A DNA stretch of 64,000 bases from JBNKFV01 sp050290265 (GTDB taxonomy: Bacteria; Pseudomonadota; Gammaproteobacteria; Pseudomonadales; Cellvibrionaceae), in the NCBI GenBank assembly GCA_050290265.1, contig JBNKHI010000001.1:115339-179338 (forward strand), given 5' to 3'. Numbering within the stretch: the stretch's first letter is position 1; each line of letters begins with the position of its first letter. The notes below the pieces were generated by a model. The model ran no database searches and was not told the DNA's origin. It was given only the letters and a program-made list of their open reading frames with translations. A program made the translations under genes and the position numbers. This document shows positions 24,585-33,928 of the stretch, piece by piece.

Positions 24585-26561
24585 CTAGTGCAAATGGTCC
24601 AATAATAAATTGCCGTACTTGTCGACCTTTGCTTGCCAACCTTGCTTTATCAGCGTGGTCGATACCGACTCGCAGATAAGTGCCGGACCGATGATCAGCG
24701 TGCCTGGCGCCAGGCTTTCGCGCTGATAGAGTAAAACCTCGCCCTCTTCAGGCAGCGCTATGCGTTGCACGGTGGCGTTTGTAGATATTGCAGACGGTGG
24801 TAATGCAAAATGTTTTTGCTCGGCAAAGACTTTCATGCGCACATTGACCAGTTCGATAGGAACGTCAAGGGAGTGTCCGTAACGTTGTTCGTGTGCGGTA
24901 TGGAAATCCTGAGCAATGTTTTTAAATTGCTTGTATCCGATATTTAGTGTGTAGCTTTGTCCTTGGTAGCGAAGGTCAAGGCTGGGGCTTTGTTGGATAA
25001 GTTTGGCATTAACGCCTTCAGCAACCAGCTGCTCGATGCCGTGGTTGGCGAGCTTTTCCAGTTCAATCTTTAGCGCTGCCTCATCGACTGCGTCGATTAG
25101 TTTTTGCAGCGTTTGTGATTGCTGACGTTCTTGTGGCGCTACTAACATGCCCAGTGCCGACAAGACACCCCCATAGACCGGCACCATGGCCTTTTTCATG
25201 TTTAACGTCTCTGCCAAGGCGCAGACATGAAGACCGCCTGCACCGCCAAAGCAGCAGAGACGAAACCCTTCGGGGTTATGGCCGCGTTGCACAGAGATCA
25301 CTCGGAGTGCGCGAGCCATATGTTCATTCGCGATGCTGATAATACCCGCTGCAGCTGCCTCCAGGCTTAACCCCAGCGGTTTGGCGATAGTGGTTATTGC
25401 ATTTTTTGCTGCGTCTAGGTCTAGTGTCATCCGTCCACCGAGGAAGTTGTCAGGCCGAAGCCGACCCAGGACTGCATTCGCATCGGTAACAGTGGGATGA
25501 GTACCGCCTTGCCCATAGCAGGCTGGTCCCGGTGCCGCCCCAGCGGATTCTGGGCCAACTTGCAGCATGCCACCCTTATCGATGAAGGCTATGGAACCGC
25601 CACCAGCGCCAATGGTATGCATATCGACCATGGGGACAGCGATAGGATACGGACCGAGGTGGCCTTCGTTGGTTAAGGTTAGCTCACCGTCAATAAGCGC
25701 AACATCTGTCGAGGTGCCCCCCATATCAAATGTCATGAGCTGCGGCATATCGCTTATGTGGCCCATGTATTGGGCGGCCGCGAGACCGCCCGCTGGACCT
25801 GAAAGTAGCAAGTTGACCGCGCGCAGTCCGGCTTGTTCTGCGTCAATGGTGCCACCGCTGGATTGCATTACGCCAACTGGGCAGGGTGCAACGGCTAGTT
25901 TTAAGCGTTTCAGATAACCTTGCACAAGGGGGCCTAAATAGGCATTCAGCCAAGTCGCAATGCCTCTTTCATACTCTTTGTATTCTGGTAAAACAAACGA
26001 TGAGCGAGAGCAAAATAGTGTTTTGGGTAACGCGTCAGCAATAGCTTTCTCATCGCTGTCGTTGATAAATGAAAATAGTAAATTGATAGCGACTGCTTGC
26101 GGCTTAAGCGCATTAACTCGCTCGACAAGTTTCTCAACAGCGCCGGTATCGAGAGCTTGCACCGTCTCACCCTGCGCTCCTGTGCGGCAGTCGATTTCCA
26201 AACACAGTTCTGGTGGAACCGGTGCAATAGGTTGTGTCGGTTGTAAATTATAGAGCTCGGCTCTAGCCTGGCGCCCGATGCTGAGCGTGTCTTGCAAACC
26301 TTTATTGGTGATATAAACGGTCTTTACACCTTTGCTCTCCAGGGCGGCGTTCGTGGCGACGGTGCTGCCATGGAGAATCAATACTTCGCCGCGGGCAATA
26401 GCCTCATTCAGCCCGAGTTCATGAATGCCACGCAAAATAGCACTTTCTGGCGCTGTCGGTGTCGACAATACTTTGTGAATACGAATACTGCTTTGGGCGC
26501 CCGCGGTAAGCAATACAAAGTCAGTAAAGGTTCCGCCAGTGTCGACACCCAATAATTGCAT
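24585..26561 (-). CDS. Hydantoinase/oxoprolinase A-type ATPase subunit (HyuA family), no B partner nearby
   Basis: About 658 residues. It starts MQLLGVDTGGTFTDF, the family N-terminus; an in-frame ATG eight codons earlier (26585) has no ribosome binding site, while GGAG lies 12 bases before 26561. The second phosphate motif FDMGGTSTDVALIDGE (~275-290) and the end CESVSTTLIKQGWQAKVD are typical. The family (actin-like ATPase fold) uses ATP to open hydantoins, 5-oxoproline, or to carboxylate ketones, always with a B subunit. No B-type gene adjoins it here, so the partner must be elsewhere or the protein acts alone. It is convergent with rpmBG. Confidence 0.85.
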   Translation of the reverse strand: MQLLGVDTGGTFTDFVLLTAGAQSSIRIHKVLSTPTAPESAILRGIHELGLNEAIARGEVLILHGSTVATNAALESKGVKTVYITNKGLQDTLSIGRQARAELYNLQPTQPIAPVPPELCLEIDCRTGAQGETVQALDTGAVEKLVERVNALKPQAVAINLLFSFINDSDEKAIADALPKTLFCSRSSFVLPEYKEYERGIATWLNAYLGPLVQGYLKRLKLAVAPCPVGVMQSSGGTIDAEQAGLRAVNLLLSGPAGGLAAAQYMGHISDMPQLMTFDMGGTSTDVALIDGELTLTNEGHLGPYPIAVPMVDMHTIGAGGGSIAFIDKGGMLQVGPESAGAAPGPACYGQGGTHPTVTDANAVLGRLRPDNFLGGRMTLDLDAAKNAITTIAKPLGLSLEAAAAGIISIANEHMARALRVISVQRGHNPEGFRLCCFGGAGGLHVCALAETLNMKKAMVPVYGGVLSALGMLVAPQERQQSQTLQKLIDAVDEAALKIELEKLANHGIEQLVAEGVNAKLIQQSPSLDLRYQGQSYTLNIGYKQFKNIAQDFHTAHEQRYGHSLDVPIELVNVRMKVFAEQKHFALPPSAISTNATVQRIALPEEGEVLLYQRESLAPGTLIIGPALICESVSTTLIKQGWQAKVDKYGNLLLDHLH

Positions 26562-26715
26562 GGTTAGCTTGGCTCCAAGGTTCATTCAGTAAAGCAGCAT
26601 TGTAGAGGAGATAGCAGGTAAGCCAAAGGCTTGGGCCGATAAAGCGACTAAACTGACCCTGTTCTCAGCTGCAAAAATGCTGTTGAGATATTTTATGACA
26701 AGAGGTAACTGGACG

Positions 26716-27114
26716 ATGAAAATTTTATATGCGCTATTGTTAACTACTTTGGTAGCGGGTTGCTCCACCGTTGACCGGACAACACTAACTGCCACTGAAG
26801 AGGCGGCCTCAAAAGGCTATGATTTAGGTGAGCCGGTTGAGGGTATTTACAACTACGATATTAATGGTTGGCTGTATGTCAGTCCTACCAGCCTGATTAT
26901 TCCGTCGCGCCCCAGTCATTATTATCTGTTAATGCTGGACCGTCCTTGCCGAGATTTACGCTCAACGGAGGTTATTGCTACCACGTCGACCGTTAACCGA
27001 TTGCGCGCTGGTTTTGATTCCATTCTGGTGAAATCTCCTTCGAGCCGTGTTCCTGAGCGCTGCTTGGTGACCGATATTTACTCGATTACCAAAGCCAAGC
27101 CGGAAGCTGACTAG
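26716..27114 (+). CDS. DUF6491-like small lipoprotein
   Basis: 132 residues. MKILYALLLTTLVAGC gives a lipobox with Cys16, so the mature protein is lipid-anchored, probably periplasmic face. The middle shows GWLYVSPTSLIIPSRPSHYYLLMLDRPCRDL, like DUF6491 proteins of gammaproteobacteria. Function unknown. ATG 26716 is preferred over an upstream in-frame ATG at 26677 because the signal peptide begins there and AGAGGT lies in range. It is upstream of mutM but 102 bases separate them. Confidence 0.8.
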   Translation: MKILYALLLTTLVAGCSTVDRTTLTATEEAASKGYDLGEPVEGIYNYDINGWLYVSPTSLIIPSRPSHYYLLMLDRPCRDLRSTEVIATTSTVNRLRAGFDSILVKSPSSRVPERCLVTDIYSITKAKPEAD

Positions 27115-27216
27115 GTGTGATTGTGAAAACTGTCTGGTCCGCTTGAGTTTGCTATGTTGCTTCGTTCGGGGTCACAGTACACTGTGCCCCGTCGTTAATA
27201 GCTGAAGAGATTTGCA

Positions 27217-28032
27217 ATGCCAGAGTTGCCAGAGGTAGAAACCACTCGTCGTGGAATCGCGCCGCATATTCAACAGAAAATCGTAACATCTGTCACCGTT
27301 CGCAACCCTAATCTGCGCTGGCCTGTTCCGGTTTCAGTATTCCAGCTATTGGCGGGTAGTGAGCTCATCGATGTGCAGCGTCGAGGAAAGTATCTGCTAC
27401 TGAAGTTTGCCCAAGGTTATGCCATGTTGCACCTGGGTATGAGTGGGAGCCTACGCATTGTTAAACAAGGTGAGCCACCCAATACTCATGATCATGTTGA
27501 TATTGCTTTTGTTGACGGGACGGTATTGCGTTATCACGACCCACGGCGTTTTGGTTCATTACATTGGGTAGAGGGAGATCCTCTGTCGCATCAGTTGCTG
27601 GCGAAGTTGGGCCCGGAGCCATTGAGTGATGCCTTTAATGTGGATTATATTTTTGCGGCGTCGCGCAAGCGTAAACAGGCAGTAAAGCCGTTTATCATGG
27701 ATAGCCATGTTGTTGTCGGTGTTGGGAACATTTACGCCACAGAGGCCCTGTTTAGTGCAGGTATCAGGCCTACCAAGCCTGCAGGCAGTGTCAGTCGTAA
27801 AGCGTTTGAACTTTTGGTTTCTGACATTAAGCAGGTTCTGGCGAATGCCATCACTCAAGGTGGTACTACGTTACGGGATTTTGTTGGTGGCGATGGCAAG
27901 CCGGGATATTTTAAACAGCAGCTCAAGGCGTATGGCCGCGGCGGTGAGCCCTGTGTTGTCTGTCAAAAACCTCTGAAAGAGGTTCGACTAGGCCAGCGCA
28001 GCACGGTTTATTGTACAGCTTGCCAACGCTAG
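27217..28032 (+). CDS. mutM: Formamidopyrimidine-DNA glycosylase
   Basis: 271 residues. It removes oxidised purines such as 8-oxoguanine and nicks the DNA. The N-terminus PELPEVE supplies the catalytic Pro2 and Glu3, the H2TH part contains VVGVGNIYATEALF, and the C-terminal zinc finger CVVC...CTAC is complete. It ends one base before the convergent coaD stop. Confidence 0.97.
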   Translation: MPELPEVETTRRGIAPHIQQKIVTSVTVRNPNLRWPVPVSVFQLLAGSELIDVQRRGKYLLLKFAQGYAMLHLGMSGSLRIVKQGEPPNTHDHVDIAFVDGTVLRYHDPRRFGSLHWVEGDPLSHQLLAKLGPEPLSDAFNVDYIFAASRKRKQAVKPFIMDSHVVVGVGNIYATEALFSAGIRPTKPAGSVSRKAFELLVSDIKQVLANAITQGGTTLRDFVGGDGKPGYFKQQLKAYGRGGEPCVVCQKPLKEVRLGQRSTVYCTACQR

Positions 28033-28033
28033 A

Positions 28034-28531
28034 TCAGTCTGTCTGCTGCTCTTTTTCCACAAACTTATCTTTCAATGCCTGTACGATTAGTGGTGGGACA
28101 AACTTGCTAACGTCACCACCGAGTGAAGCAATTTCGCGCACCAGTGATGATGAGAGGTAAGACAAGTGCTCGGCTGGTGTCAAAAACAGGCTTTCCATCT
28201 GTGGCGACAGCGCCCGGTTCATATTGGCCAGCTGAAATTCATATTCGAAGTCGGATACTGCGCGCAATCCGCGTACAACTCCTTCGGCTTTATGTTGCTT
28301 TACCAAATCGGCCAGTAACACATTAAAACCACAGACTTCGATATTATCTAAATGGCTGAGGACCGCCTTTGCTTGTTCGACGCGCTCTTCCAGTGTGAAC
28401 AGCGGGTTTTTTTTGGTGCTTGCGGCAACAGCTAAAACCACATGATCAAATAACCGGCATGCTCGTTCCGCCAGATCAATATGCCCGTTAGTAATGGGGT
28501 CGAATGTACCGGGGTAAACCACCTTTTTCAT
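28034..28531 (-). CDS. coaD: Phosphopantetheine adenylyltransferase
   Basis: 165 residues, normal length. It adds AMP to 4'-phosphopantetheine, the step before CoA. YPGTFDPITNGHIDLAERA carries the nucleotidyltransferase T/HxGH-type motif and LSYLSSSLVREIASLGGDVSKFVP is the family C-terminal motif. Convergent with mutM, whose stop is only one base away; rsmD lies upstream on the same strand. Confidence 0.97.
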   Translation of the reverse strand: MKKVVYPGTFDPITNGHIDLAERACRLFDHVVLAVAASTKKNPLFTLEERVEQAKAVLSHLDNIEVCGFNVLLADLVKQHKAEGVVRGLRAVSDFEYEFQLANMNRALSPQMESLFLTPAEHLSYLSSSLVREIASLGGDVSKFVPPLIVQALKDKFVEKEQQTD

Positions 28532-28716
28532 AGCTCAAATTCCCTCTGTGGGGTTTTGTTAGTAGCCCCTGAAGGGCGAAAGCGAGTCTTTAACCGTAGC
28601 ACGGTAGTTGTTGATCACGCGCGCTTGCACGCAGTTGCCGGATTACGTCGTTGCCCCTGGCAACAATAAGGCGGCGCGATAGTAAACAATTTTTCCGGTG
28701 GGCACAAAGTTTGGTG

Positions 28717-29367
28717 CTACTTTCCTGCATCACTATTTGTACTGGCCGCCCGGACAACGTACAAGGCAAAACGAACATTCCCGCTGCGTTTTTCGCGGTG
28801 TAACTCCCAGTGCGGTGGCACCGCGAGTAAATGTTGTACTGGAGTTTCAATGTACACAAATGCTCCGTCTGCCAGCCAGTAACCGGCGTCCAAGGCTGCA
28901 ATACTGCTCGACCATAGATCCTCCTGAAAAGGTGGGTCCATAAAGACCAGGTCAAACGGTACGGCTGGTGTTTGCTGTTGCGTCAACCATTCCACTGATT
29001 TTCCATTGTAGACGTTGGCCAGTGGTCTGGCCTGCAATAAATCTAGGTGGGATTCCAGTTGCTGCGCAGCCCGGCGTTCCAACTCGACAAATTGCACATG
29101 TTTCGCTCCGCGAGATAAGGCTTCAAGCCCCAGTGCGCCGGATCCTGCGTACATATCCAGGCAGTGAGCTCCGGGAACGATAGGCTGTAGCCAATTAAAT
29201 AATGTTTCGCGTACCCGATCACCTGTAGGCCGTAGACCTTCTACCGCTGGAAAGCTCAGTTTGCGGCCGCGCCATTGTCCGCCAATAATGCGCAGTTGCT
29301 GAATGCTTTGTGGGGCCTTAGTGCGCTGGTGCGCTGATTGACGATGCTTTGGGTGTGATTTGGGCAC
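28717..29367 (-). CDS. rsmD: 16S rRNA (guanine966-N2)-methyltransferase
   Basis: 216 residues. RIIGGQWRGRKLSFPAVEGLRPTGDRVRETLFNWL is the family start after a basic tail, DMYAGSGALGLEALSRGA is the SAM-binding motif and VFMDPPF the catalytic (N/D)PPF. It modifies helix 31 of 16S rRNA. Divergent from ftsY as in many gammaproteobacteria. The 185 bases between it and coaD hold no gene that I can see. Confidence 0.96.
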   Translation of the reverse strand: MPKSHPKHRQSAHQRTKAPQSIQQLRIIGGQWRGRKLSFPAVEGLRPTGDRVRETLFNWLQPIVPGAHCLDMYAGSGALGLEALSRGAKHVQFVELERRAAQQLESHLDLLQARPLANVYNGKSVEWLTQQQTPAVPFDLVFMDPPFQEDLWSSSIAALDAGYWLADGAFVYIETPVQHLLAVPPHWELHREKRSGNVRFALYVVRAASTNSDAGK

Positions 29368-29539
29368 TAAAATTCTCGTTTATTTACTGTCGAGGTTTTG
29401 GCGTTAGCACTGTATAACAAGGCGCTGGTAGTGATTTGCTACCGACCCCTTTCCGTTTGGTGTTAGGATAGCGCCTTCTTAATTTGGCAGCTGGGAATTG
29501 TCCCCTGCCCGCCCTCTAGATTCCAGTAGTTTCACAAAC

Positions 29540-30667
29540 ATGTTTTTTAAACGATTTCGTAAAGATAAATCCAAATCCGATGTCTCTGAGCCTGAGAATG
29601 CATCGGCGACAGCCATCCCCGCAGAGACTTCTGCTGACGAAGTGCTGCCCATCGACTCAGCGATAAACCCTTCTGAGGTTGCCACGCCAGAAGCGTCTCC
29701 AGATCCCGTTCCTGCAATCGCTGAACCGGCGCCGCGGCCAGGATTGTTTGCCCGTATTAAGCAGGGATTGGCGCGCACCAGCAATAATTTTGCCAGTGGT
29801 TTGGGTAACCTGCTGTTAGGCAAGAAAACCATCGATGATGAATTGCTGGAGGAGTTGGAAACACAATTGCTGACAGCAGACGTGGGTATTGAAGCGACCA
29901 CGGATATTATTGATGATTTAACCGATCGGGTTGGGCGCAAGCAACTTGCTGACGGCGATGCTTTATATGCGGCCTTAAAAACGGCTTTGCAAGATCTATT
30001 GACGGGCGTTGAGAAGCCCTTGGTTATCGATGCGACCAAGAAGCCCTACGTTATTTTGGTGGTCGGTGTGAATGGTGTTGGCAAAACCACTACCATTGGG
30101 AAGTTGGCCAAGCGGTTGCAGAACGAAGGCCGCAGCGTAATGCTGGCCGCTGGCGATACGTTTCGTGCTGCAGCGGTAGAGCAGTTGCAGATTTGGGGGC
30201 AGCGCAATAATGTAGCGGTGGTGGCTCAGCACACGGGTGCCGACAGTGCTTCCGTGATTTTTGATGCTATTCAGTCGGCCCAGTCCAAAGGTGTTGATGT
30301 GGTCATAGCGGATACTGCTGGGCGGTTACACAACAAAAGCAATTTGATGGAGGAGCTAAGCAAGGTGCGCCGTGTAATGGCGAAACTGGATGCTTCTGCG
30401 CCACATGAAGTGTTGCTGGTGCTGGATGCCGGCACTGGTCAGAACGCTATTAGCCAAGCTATGCAATTTCAAACTGCAGCAGGTGTTACCGGTTTGGCTT
30501 TGACCAAACTGGATGGCACAGCAAAAGGCGGTGTAATTTTCGCTTTGAGCAAAAAACTGGGTATTCCGGTACGCTTTATTGGTGTTGGTGAAGGGATCGA
30601 TGATTTGCAGCCGTTTGTTGCGGACACCTTTGTCGATGCCCTATTTCAACTTTCAGTAGACAAATAA
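29540..30667 (+). CDS. ftsY: Signal recognition particle receptor FtsY
   Basis: 375 residues. FtsY docks SRP-ribosome complexes at the membrane. A basic start MFFKRFRKDK and an acidic, Pro/Ala-rich A domain (~10-85) precede the NG GTPase domain: GVNGVGKTTTIGKLA (G1), DTAGR (G3), TKLDGTAKGG (G4/G5). ATG 29540 is chosen over the in-frame 29498 start since MFFKRFRK fits the membrane-binding N-terminus; no clear Shine-Dalgarno distinguishes them. First gene of ftsY-ftsE-ftsX-rpoH. Confidence 0.95.
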   Translation: MFFKRFRKDKSKSDVSEPENASATAIPAETSADEVLPIDSAINPSEVATPEASPDPVPAIAEPAPRPGLFARIKQGLARTSNNFASGLGNLLLGKKTIDDELLEELETQLLTADVGIEATTDIIDDLTDRVGRKQLADGDALYAALKTALQDLLTGVEKPLVIDATKKPYVILVVGVNGVGKTTTIGKLAKRLQNEGRSVMLAAGDTFRAAAVEQLQIWGQRNNVAVVAQHTGADSASVIFDAIQSAQSKGVDVVIADTAGRLHNKSNLMEELSKVRRVMAKLDASAPHEVLLVLDAGTGQNAISQAMQFQTAAGVTGLALTKLDGTAKGGVIFALSKKLGIPVRFIGVGEGIDDLQPFVADTFVDALFQLSVDK

Positions 30668-30710
30668 CTCAGGGATTTAACTTTATGTCCCCCGTAATGG
30701 GCGCGACGGC

Positions 30711-31403
30711 GTGATTCGATTTGACAATATCAGCAAGCGCTACCCTAGCGGGCATGAAGCGCTGCGCAATTTAAGTTTTGAGCTTCCGGCACGGTCGATG
30801 GCTTTTCTGACGGGCCACTCGGGTGCGGGTAAATCTACTCTGCTCAAATTGTTGATGTTAATGGAGCGCCCATCTCAGGGGCAGTTGTTCGTTAATGGTC
30901 AAAATCTTTCACGCATGGGACGTCGTTATATTCCCTATCATCGGCGCCAGATTGGTGTTGTCTTTCAAGATCATCAGTTACTGTTTGATCGAACTGTTTT
31001 TGACAATGTTGCCCTACCGTTGCAAATCTCCGGTTACTCTGCCAGTGAAATCGGTCGCCGTGTGCGCGCGGCATTGGACAAGGTTGGGCTGCTGCCACTG
31101 GAAAAGCAAAACCCGATTACATTATCTGGGGGTGAGCAGCAGCGCGTTGGAATTGCGCGTGCCGTGGTCAATAAGCCGGTCTTATTACTCGCAGATGAGC
31201 CAACCGGTAATCTTGACCCAGCCCTGTCAGCTGAAATTATGACGTTATTCAGGCAGTTCAACGAAGTAGGCGTTACGGTATTAATTGCGACCCACGATAT
31301 CGACCTGGTTAGACGCCTGCAGCAACGAGTCCTGACCTTGGGCGATGGCAAGCTTATTCACGATGGAGTGCTCAATCATGAGTCAGTCGCCACGCCGCTC
31401 TAG
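30711..31403 (+). CDS. ftsE: Cell division ATP-binding protein FtsE
   Basis: 230 residues. ABC ATPase that with FtsX controls septal peptidoglycan amidases. Walker A GHSGAGKST, Q-loop VFQDH, signature LSGGEQQRVGIARA, Walker B LLLADEPTGNLDP and the H-loop His are present. GTG 30711 is the only start giving the standard MIRFDNISKRYP N-terminus. It overlaps ftsX by 26 bases, so the two are translationally coupled. Confidence 0.96.
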   Translation: MIRFDNISKRYPSGHEALRNLSFELPARSMAFLTGHSGAGKSTLLKLLMLMERPSQGQLFVNGQNLSRMGRRYIPYHRRQIGVVFQDHQLLFDRTVFDNVALPLQISGYSASEIGRRVRAALDKVGLLPLEKQNPITLSGGEQQRVGIARAVVNKPVLLLADEPTGNLDPALSAEIMTLFRQFNEVGVTVLIATHDIDLVRRLQQRVLTLGDGKLIHDGVLNHESVATPL

Positions 31404-32403
31404 TCGCGGTACCGGCGCCAGCCGCAAAGCCACCCCGGCAGCAGCACGTGTAAAGGTCGGTGCCAGCCAACGGCGCACCGGACTTAGCGATCGCTTCGAC
31501 GCCTACCTTTCGCATCATATTTATAGTGCCAGTAGCAGTTTGCAGCGGCTGTTGGCCAGTCCGCTACAAAGCTTGTTAACCTGGCTGGTGGTTGCTATTG
31601 CGATCGCCTTGCCCGCATTCTTTTTTGTAGCCTTAGGTAATGTGGAAGATCTCGGCCAGCGCTGGCAAGGGAAGCCACAGTTATCGGTTTATTTGCAATC
31701 GAGAGCCCGCACAGAGGCGATAACGGCTTTGCAGAAGCGTGTTGAGAGTCGTCCGGATGTGCAAACGGTAACCTTCATTTCGGCACAGCAAGCACTGCAG
31801 GAGTTTGAGACATCATCTGGCTTGGGGAGTGCTTTACAAACGTTGGACGAAAATCCGCTACCCCCAGTGTTTATAGTGCAACCTGCTAATTATGCCCCTG
31901 AGGCACTGCAAGCATTGCGCTTGGCACTGGCAAAAGAGGCTATTGTCAGTTCTGTGCAACTGGATATGGACTGGGTCTTGCGGTTGAACCAAATGCTCCA
32001 GATTGCTGAGCGCCTGGTGCTGGCGCTTGGCTTATTACTGGGTTTTGGCGTGCTCTTGGTGATTGGAAATACCATTCGCCTGGCAATCGAAAATCGCCGT
32101 GCTGAAATTGTTGTCGTTAAGCTGGTGGGCGGGACAGATGGTTTTGTGCGCCGGCCCTTCCTTTACACAGGGCTATGGTATGGCTTAGGTGGTGGTTTGT
32201 TAGCGCTGTTACTGCTGCTGTTGGCATTATTTTGGTTATCTGGGCCAGTAGCGGGTATGGCAACGCTCTATGGCAGTGCCTACAGCCTGCAAGGCCTTGG
32301 GTTTGGTGGGACCTTAGTGCTGCTGTTTGGTGCCGGATTGCTAGGTTTACTGGGTGCCTGGCTGGCAGTGGGCCGACATTTAAATGCCATTGAGCCTACT
32401 TGA
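31378..32403 (+). CDS. ftsX: Cell division permease FtsX
   Basis: 341 residues. A basic cytoplasmic tail (~1-60) precedes TM1 (~65-85), a periplasmic domain (~90-205) and three further helices (~215-240, ~265-285, ~305-330), the FtsX topology. ATG 31378 follows GGAG by about ten bases; the in-frame ATG at 31345 lies deep inside ftsE and is not needed. It partners FtsE at the septum. Confidence 0.95.
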   Translation: MSQSPRRSSRGTGASRKATPAAARVKVGASQRRTGLSDRFDAYLSHHIYSASSSLQRLLASPLQSLLTWLVVAIAIALPAFFFVALGNVEDLGQRWQGKPQLSVYLQSRARTEAITALQKRVESRPDVQTVTFISAQQALQEFETSSGLGSALQTLDENPLPPVFIVQPANYAPEALQALRLALAKEAIVSSVQLDMDWVLRLNQMLQIAERLVLALGLLLGFGVLLVIGNTIRLAIENRRAEIVVVKLVGGTDGFVRRPFLYTGLWYGLGGGLLALLLLLLALFWLSGPVAGMATLYGSAYSLQGLGFGGTLVLLFGAGLLGLLGAWLAVGRHLNAIEPT

Positions 32404-32543
32404 TCTGCAGCAGGCCAGCCCACGTAAATTCGCTATAAAATTGAACTATTACGGCGTTGGCAGTCTAACGAAGCGGTGTTAAACTCACCGGCCACCTGTT
32501 TGAAGATACCTTTGCATGTGGTTAATGAATTGGGGATTTATTC

Positions 32544-33398
32544 ATGGGAAAAAGTTTACAGCCTGTCGGTGTTTTAGCACCTGGAGCTAACCTTAATGCG
32601 TATATGCAGGTGGTTAACAGCTTCTCTGTGCTTAGCGTCGAAGAAGAGAAAGAGCTGGCCGAGCGACTCTATTACCAAGAAGATCTGGAGGCTGCGCGGC
32701 AGCTGGTTATGGCTCACCTGCGCTTTGTTGTGCATATTGCCAAATCTTATAATGGCTACGGCCTGAATCAAGGTGATTTGATTCAGGAAGGTAATGTCGG
32801 CTTGATGAAAGCGGTAAAGCGTTTTAACCCCGAGCGTGGTGTGCGTTTGGTGTCGTTTGCCGTGCACTGGATCAAGGCCGAAATTCACGAATATATTCTA
32901 CGTAACTGGCGTATTGTTAAGGTCGCAACCACCAAGGCGCAGCGTAAACTGTTCTTTAATCTTCGTGGTGCGAAAAAGCGTTTGGCTTGGTTGACTAATG
33001 ATGAAGCCCTGGCTGTTGCGAAAGATTTGGATGTAGATGTCAAGCATGTACGTGAGATGGAAGGCCGCCTGAGCAGCACTGATATGGCGTTTGATGCAGG
33101 CGCTGACGACGACGATGACAGCGCATTTAAAGCGCCGACCAATTACCTTGAAGATCACCGCTATAATCCTGCTACCGCACTGGAAGATTCTGATTGGCAA
33201 GAAAGCAGTGTTAATAGCCTTGAACTGGCTTTAGAGGGACTTGATGAGCGCAGTCGCGATATTATTCAGCAGCGCTGGCTGAGCGACGACAAGTCGACCT
33301 TGCATGATTTGGCGGCTCAGTATGGTGTTTCTGCTGAACGTATTCGTCAGCTAGAGAAAAACGCCATGAACAAGGTTAAGGCGGCAATGGAAGCTTAA
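32544..33398 (+). CDS. rpoH: RNA polymerase sigma-32 factor
   Basis: 284 residues. Heat-shock sigma factor. The RpoH box QRKLFFNLR, region 2 (NPERGVRLVSFAVHWIKAEIHEYILRNWRIVK) and region 4 (LHDLAAQYGVSAERIRQLEKNAMNKVK) are all seen. It ends the ftsYEX-rpoH series, 140 bases after ftsX, leaving room for its own promoters. A strong terminator follows. Confidence 0.98.
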   Translation: MGKSLQPVGVLAPGANLNAYMQVVNSFSVLSVEEEKELAERLYYQEDLEAARQLVMAHLRFVVHIAKSYNGYGLNQGDLIQEGNVGLMKAVKRFNPERGVRLVSFAVHWIKAEIHEYILRNWRIVKVATTKAQRKLFFNLRGAKKRLAWLTNDEALAVAKDLDVDVKHVREMEGRLSSTDMAFDAGADDDDDSAFKAPTNYLEDHRYNPATALEDSDWQESSVNSLELALEGLDERSRDIIQQRWLSDDKSTLHDLAAQYGVSAERIRQLEKNAMNKVKAAMEA

Positions 33399-33427
33399 GC
33401 TTTCATCGTTACCAGTACCCAAGTTTG

Positions 33428-33461
33428 AAAAGCCGCGCGTTTGCGCGGTTTTTCTTTTTTG
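33428..33461 (+). terminator. Rho-independent terminator after rpoH
   Basis: CCGCGC - GTTT - GCGCGG flanked by AAAAG and TTTTTCTTTTTT. Confidence 0.93.
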
Positions 33462-33508
33462 GGGGAATGAATAGCGTGTTGGGTTGCTCATAACAGGGGG
33501 AATGCAGG

Positions 33509-33880
33509 GTGCGTACTTTTTTGATCGTAGCGGCAATCAGTGGCTTTCTCGCCGTGATGCTAGGTGCTTTTGGTTCCCATGGCCTGCAAGGGAAAATTAC
33601 TGAGCGTTTGTTTTCTGCTTATAAAACCGGTGTCGATTATCAGTTTTACCATACACTGGCACTGTTGTGTGTCGCTCTGCTCATGCAATGGAGACCCTCC
33701 GCAGCGTTTATGTGGGCTGGCTACCTTTTTATTGGCGGCATAGTTTTGTTTTCTGGCAGCTTGTACCTAATGGCCTTCGGTGGTCCCAAGTGGTTGGGGC
33801 CGGTGACGCCACTAGGCGGGGTATGCTTTATGTTGGGTTGGTCGAGTTTGTTGCTTGGCGCATTGAAAGCCGACTATTAA
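33509..33880 (+). CDS. DUF423 (YgdD-like) membrane protein
   Basis: 123 residues with four hydrophobic helices. The start TFLIVAAISGFLAVMLGAFGSHGL is the DUF423 signature; the last helix shows GPVTPLGGVCFMLGWSSLL. GTG 33509 gives the family N-terminus. Conserved small inner-membrane protein without known function. trmB lies 48 bases downstream and may be co-transcribed. Confidence 0.9.
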   Translation: MRTFLIVAAISGFLAVMLGAFGSHGLQGKITERLFSAYKTGVDYQFYHTLALLCVALLMQWRPSAAFMWAGYLFIGGIVLFSGSLYLMAFGGPKWLGPVTPLGGVCFMLGWSSLLLGALKADY

Positions 33881-33928
33881 TTTGAGATTGGCTCGCATTG
33901 TTTGAATGTATGTTGTTTAGGAAAGTGA

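Noticed and set aside
29479..30039. 186-codon Ser-rich open frame opposite the 5' part of ftsY
   Set aside because: Complement of the acidic Ala/Glu-rich FtsY A domain; low-complexity artefact.
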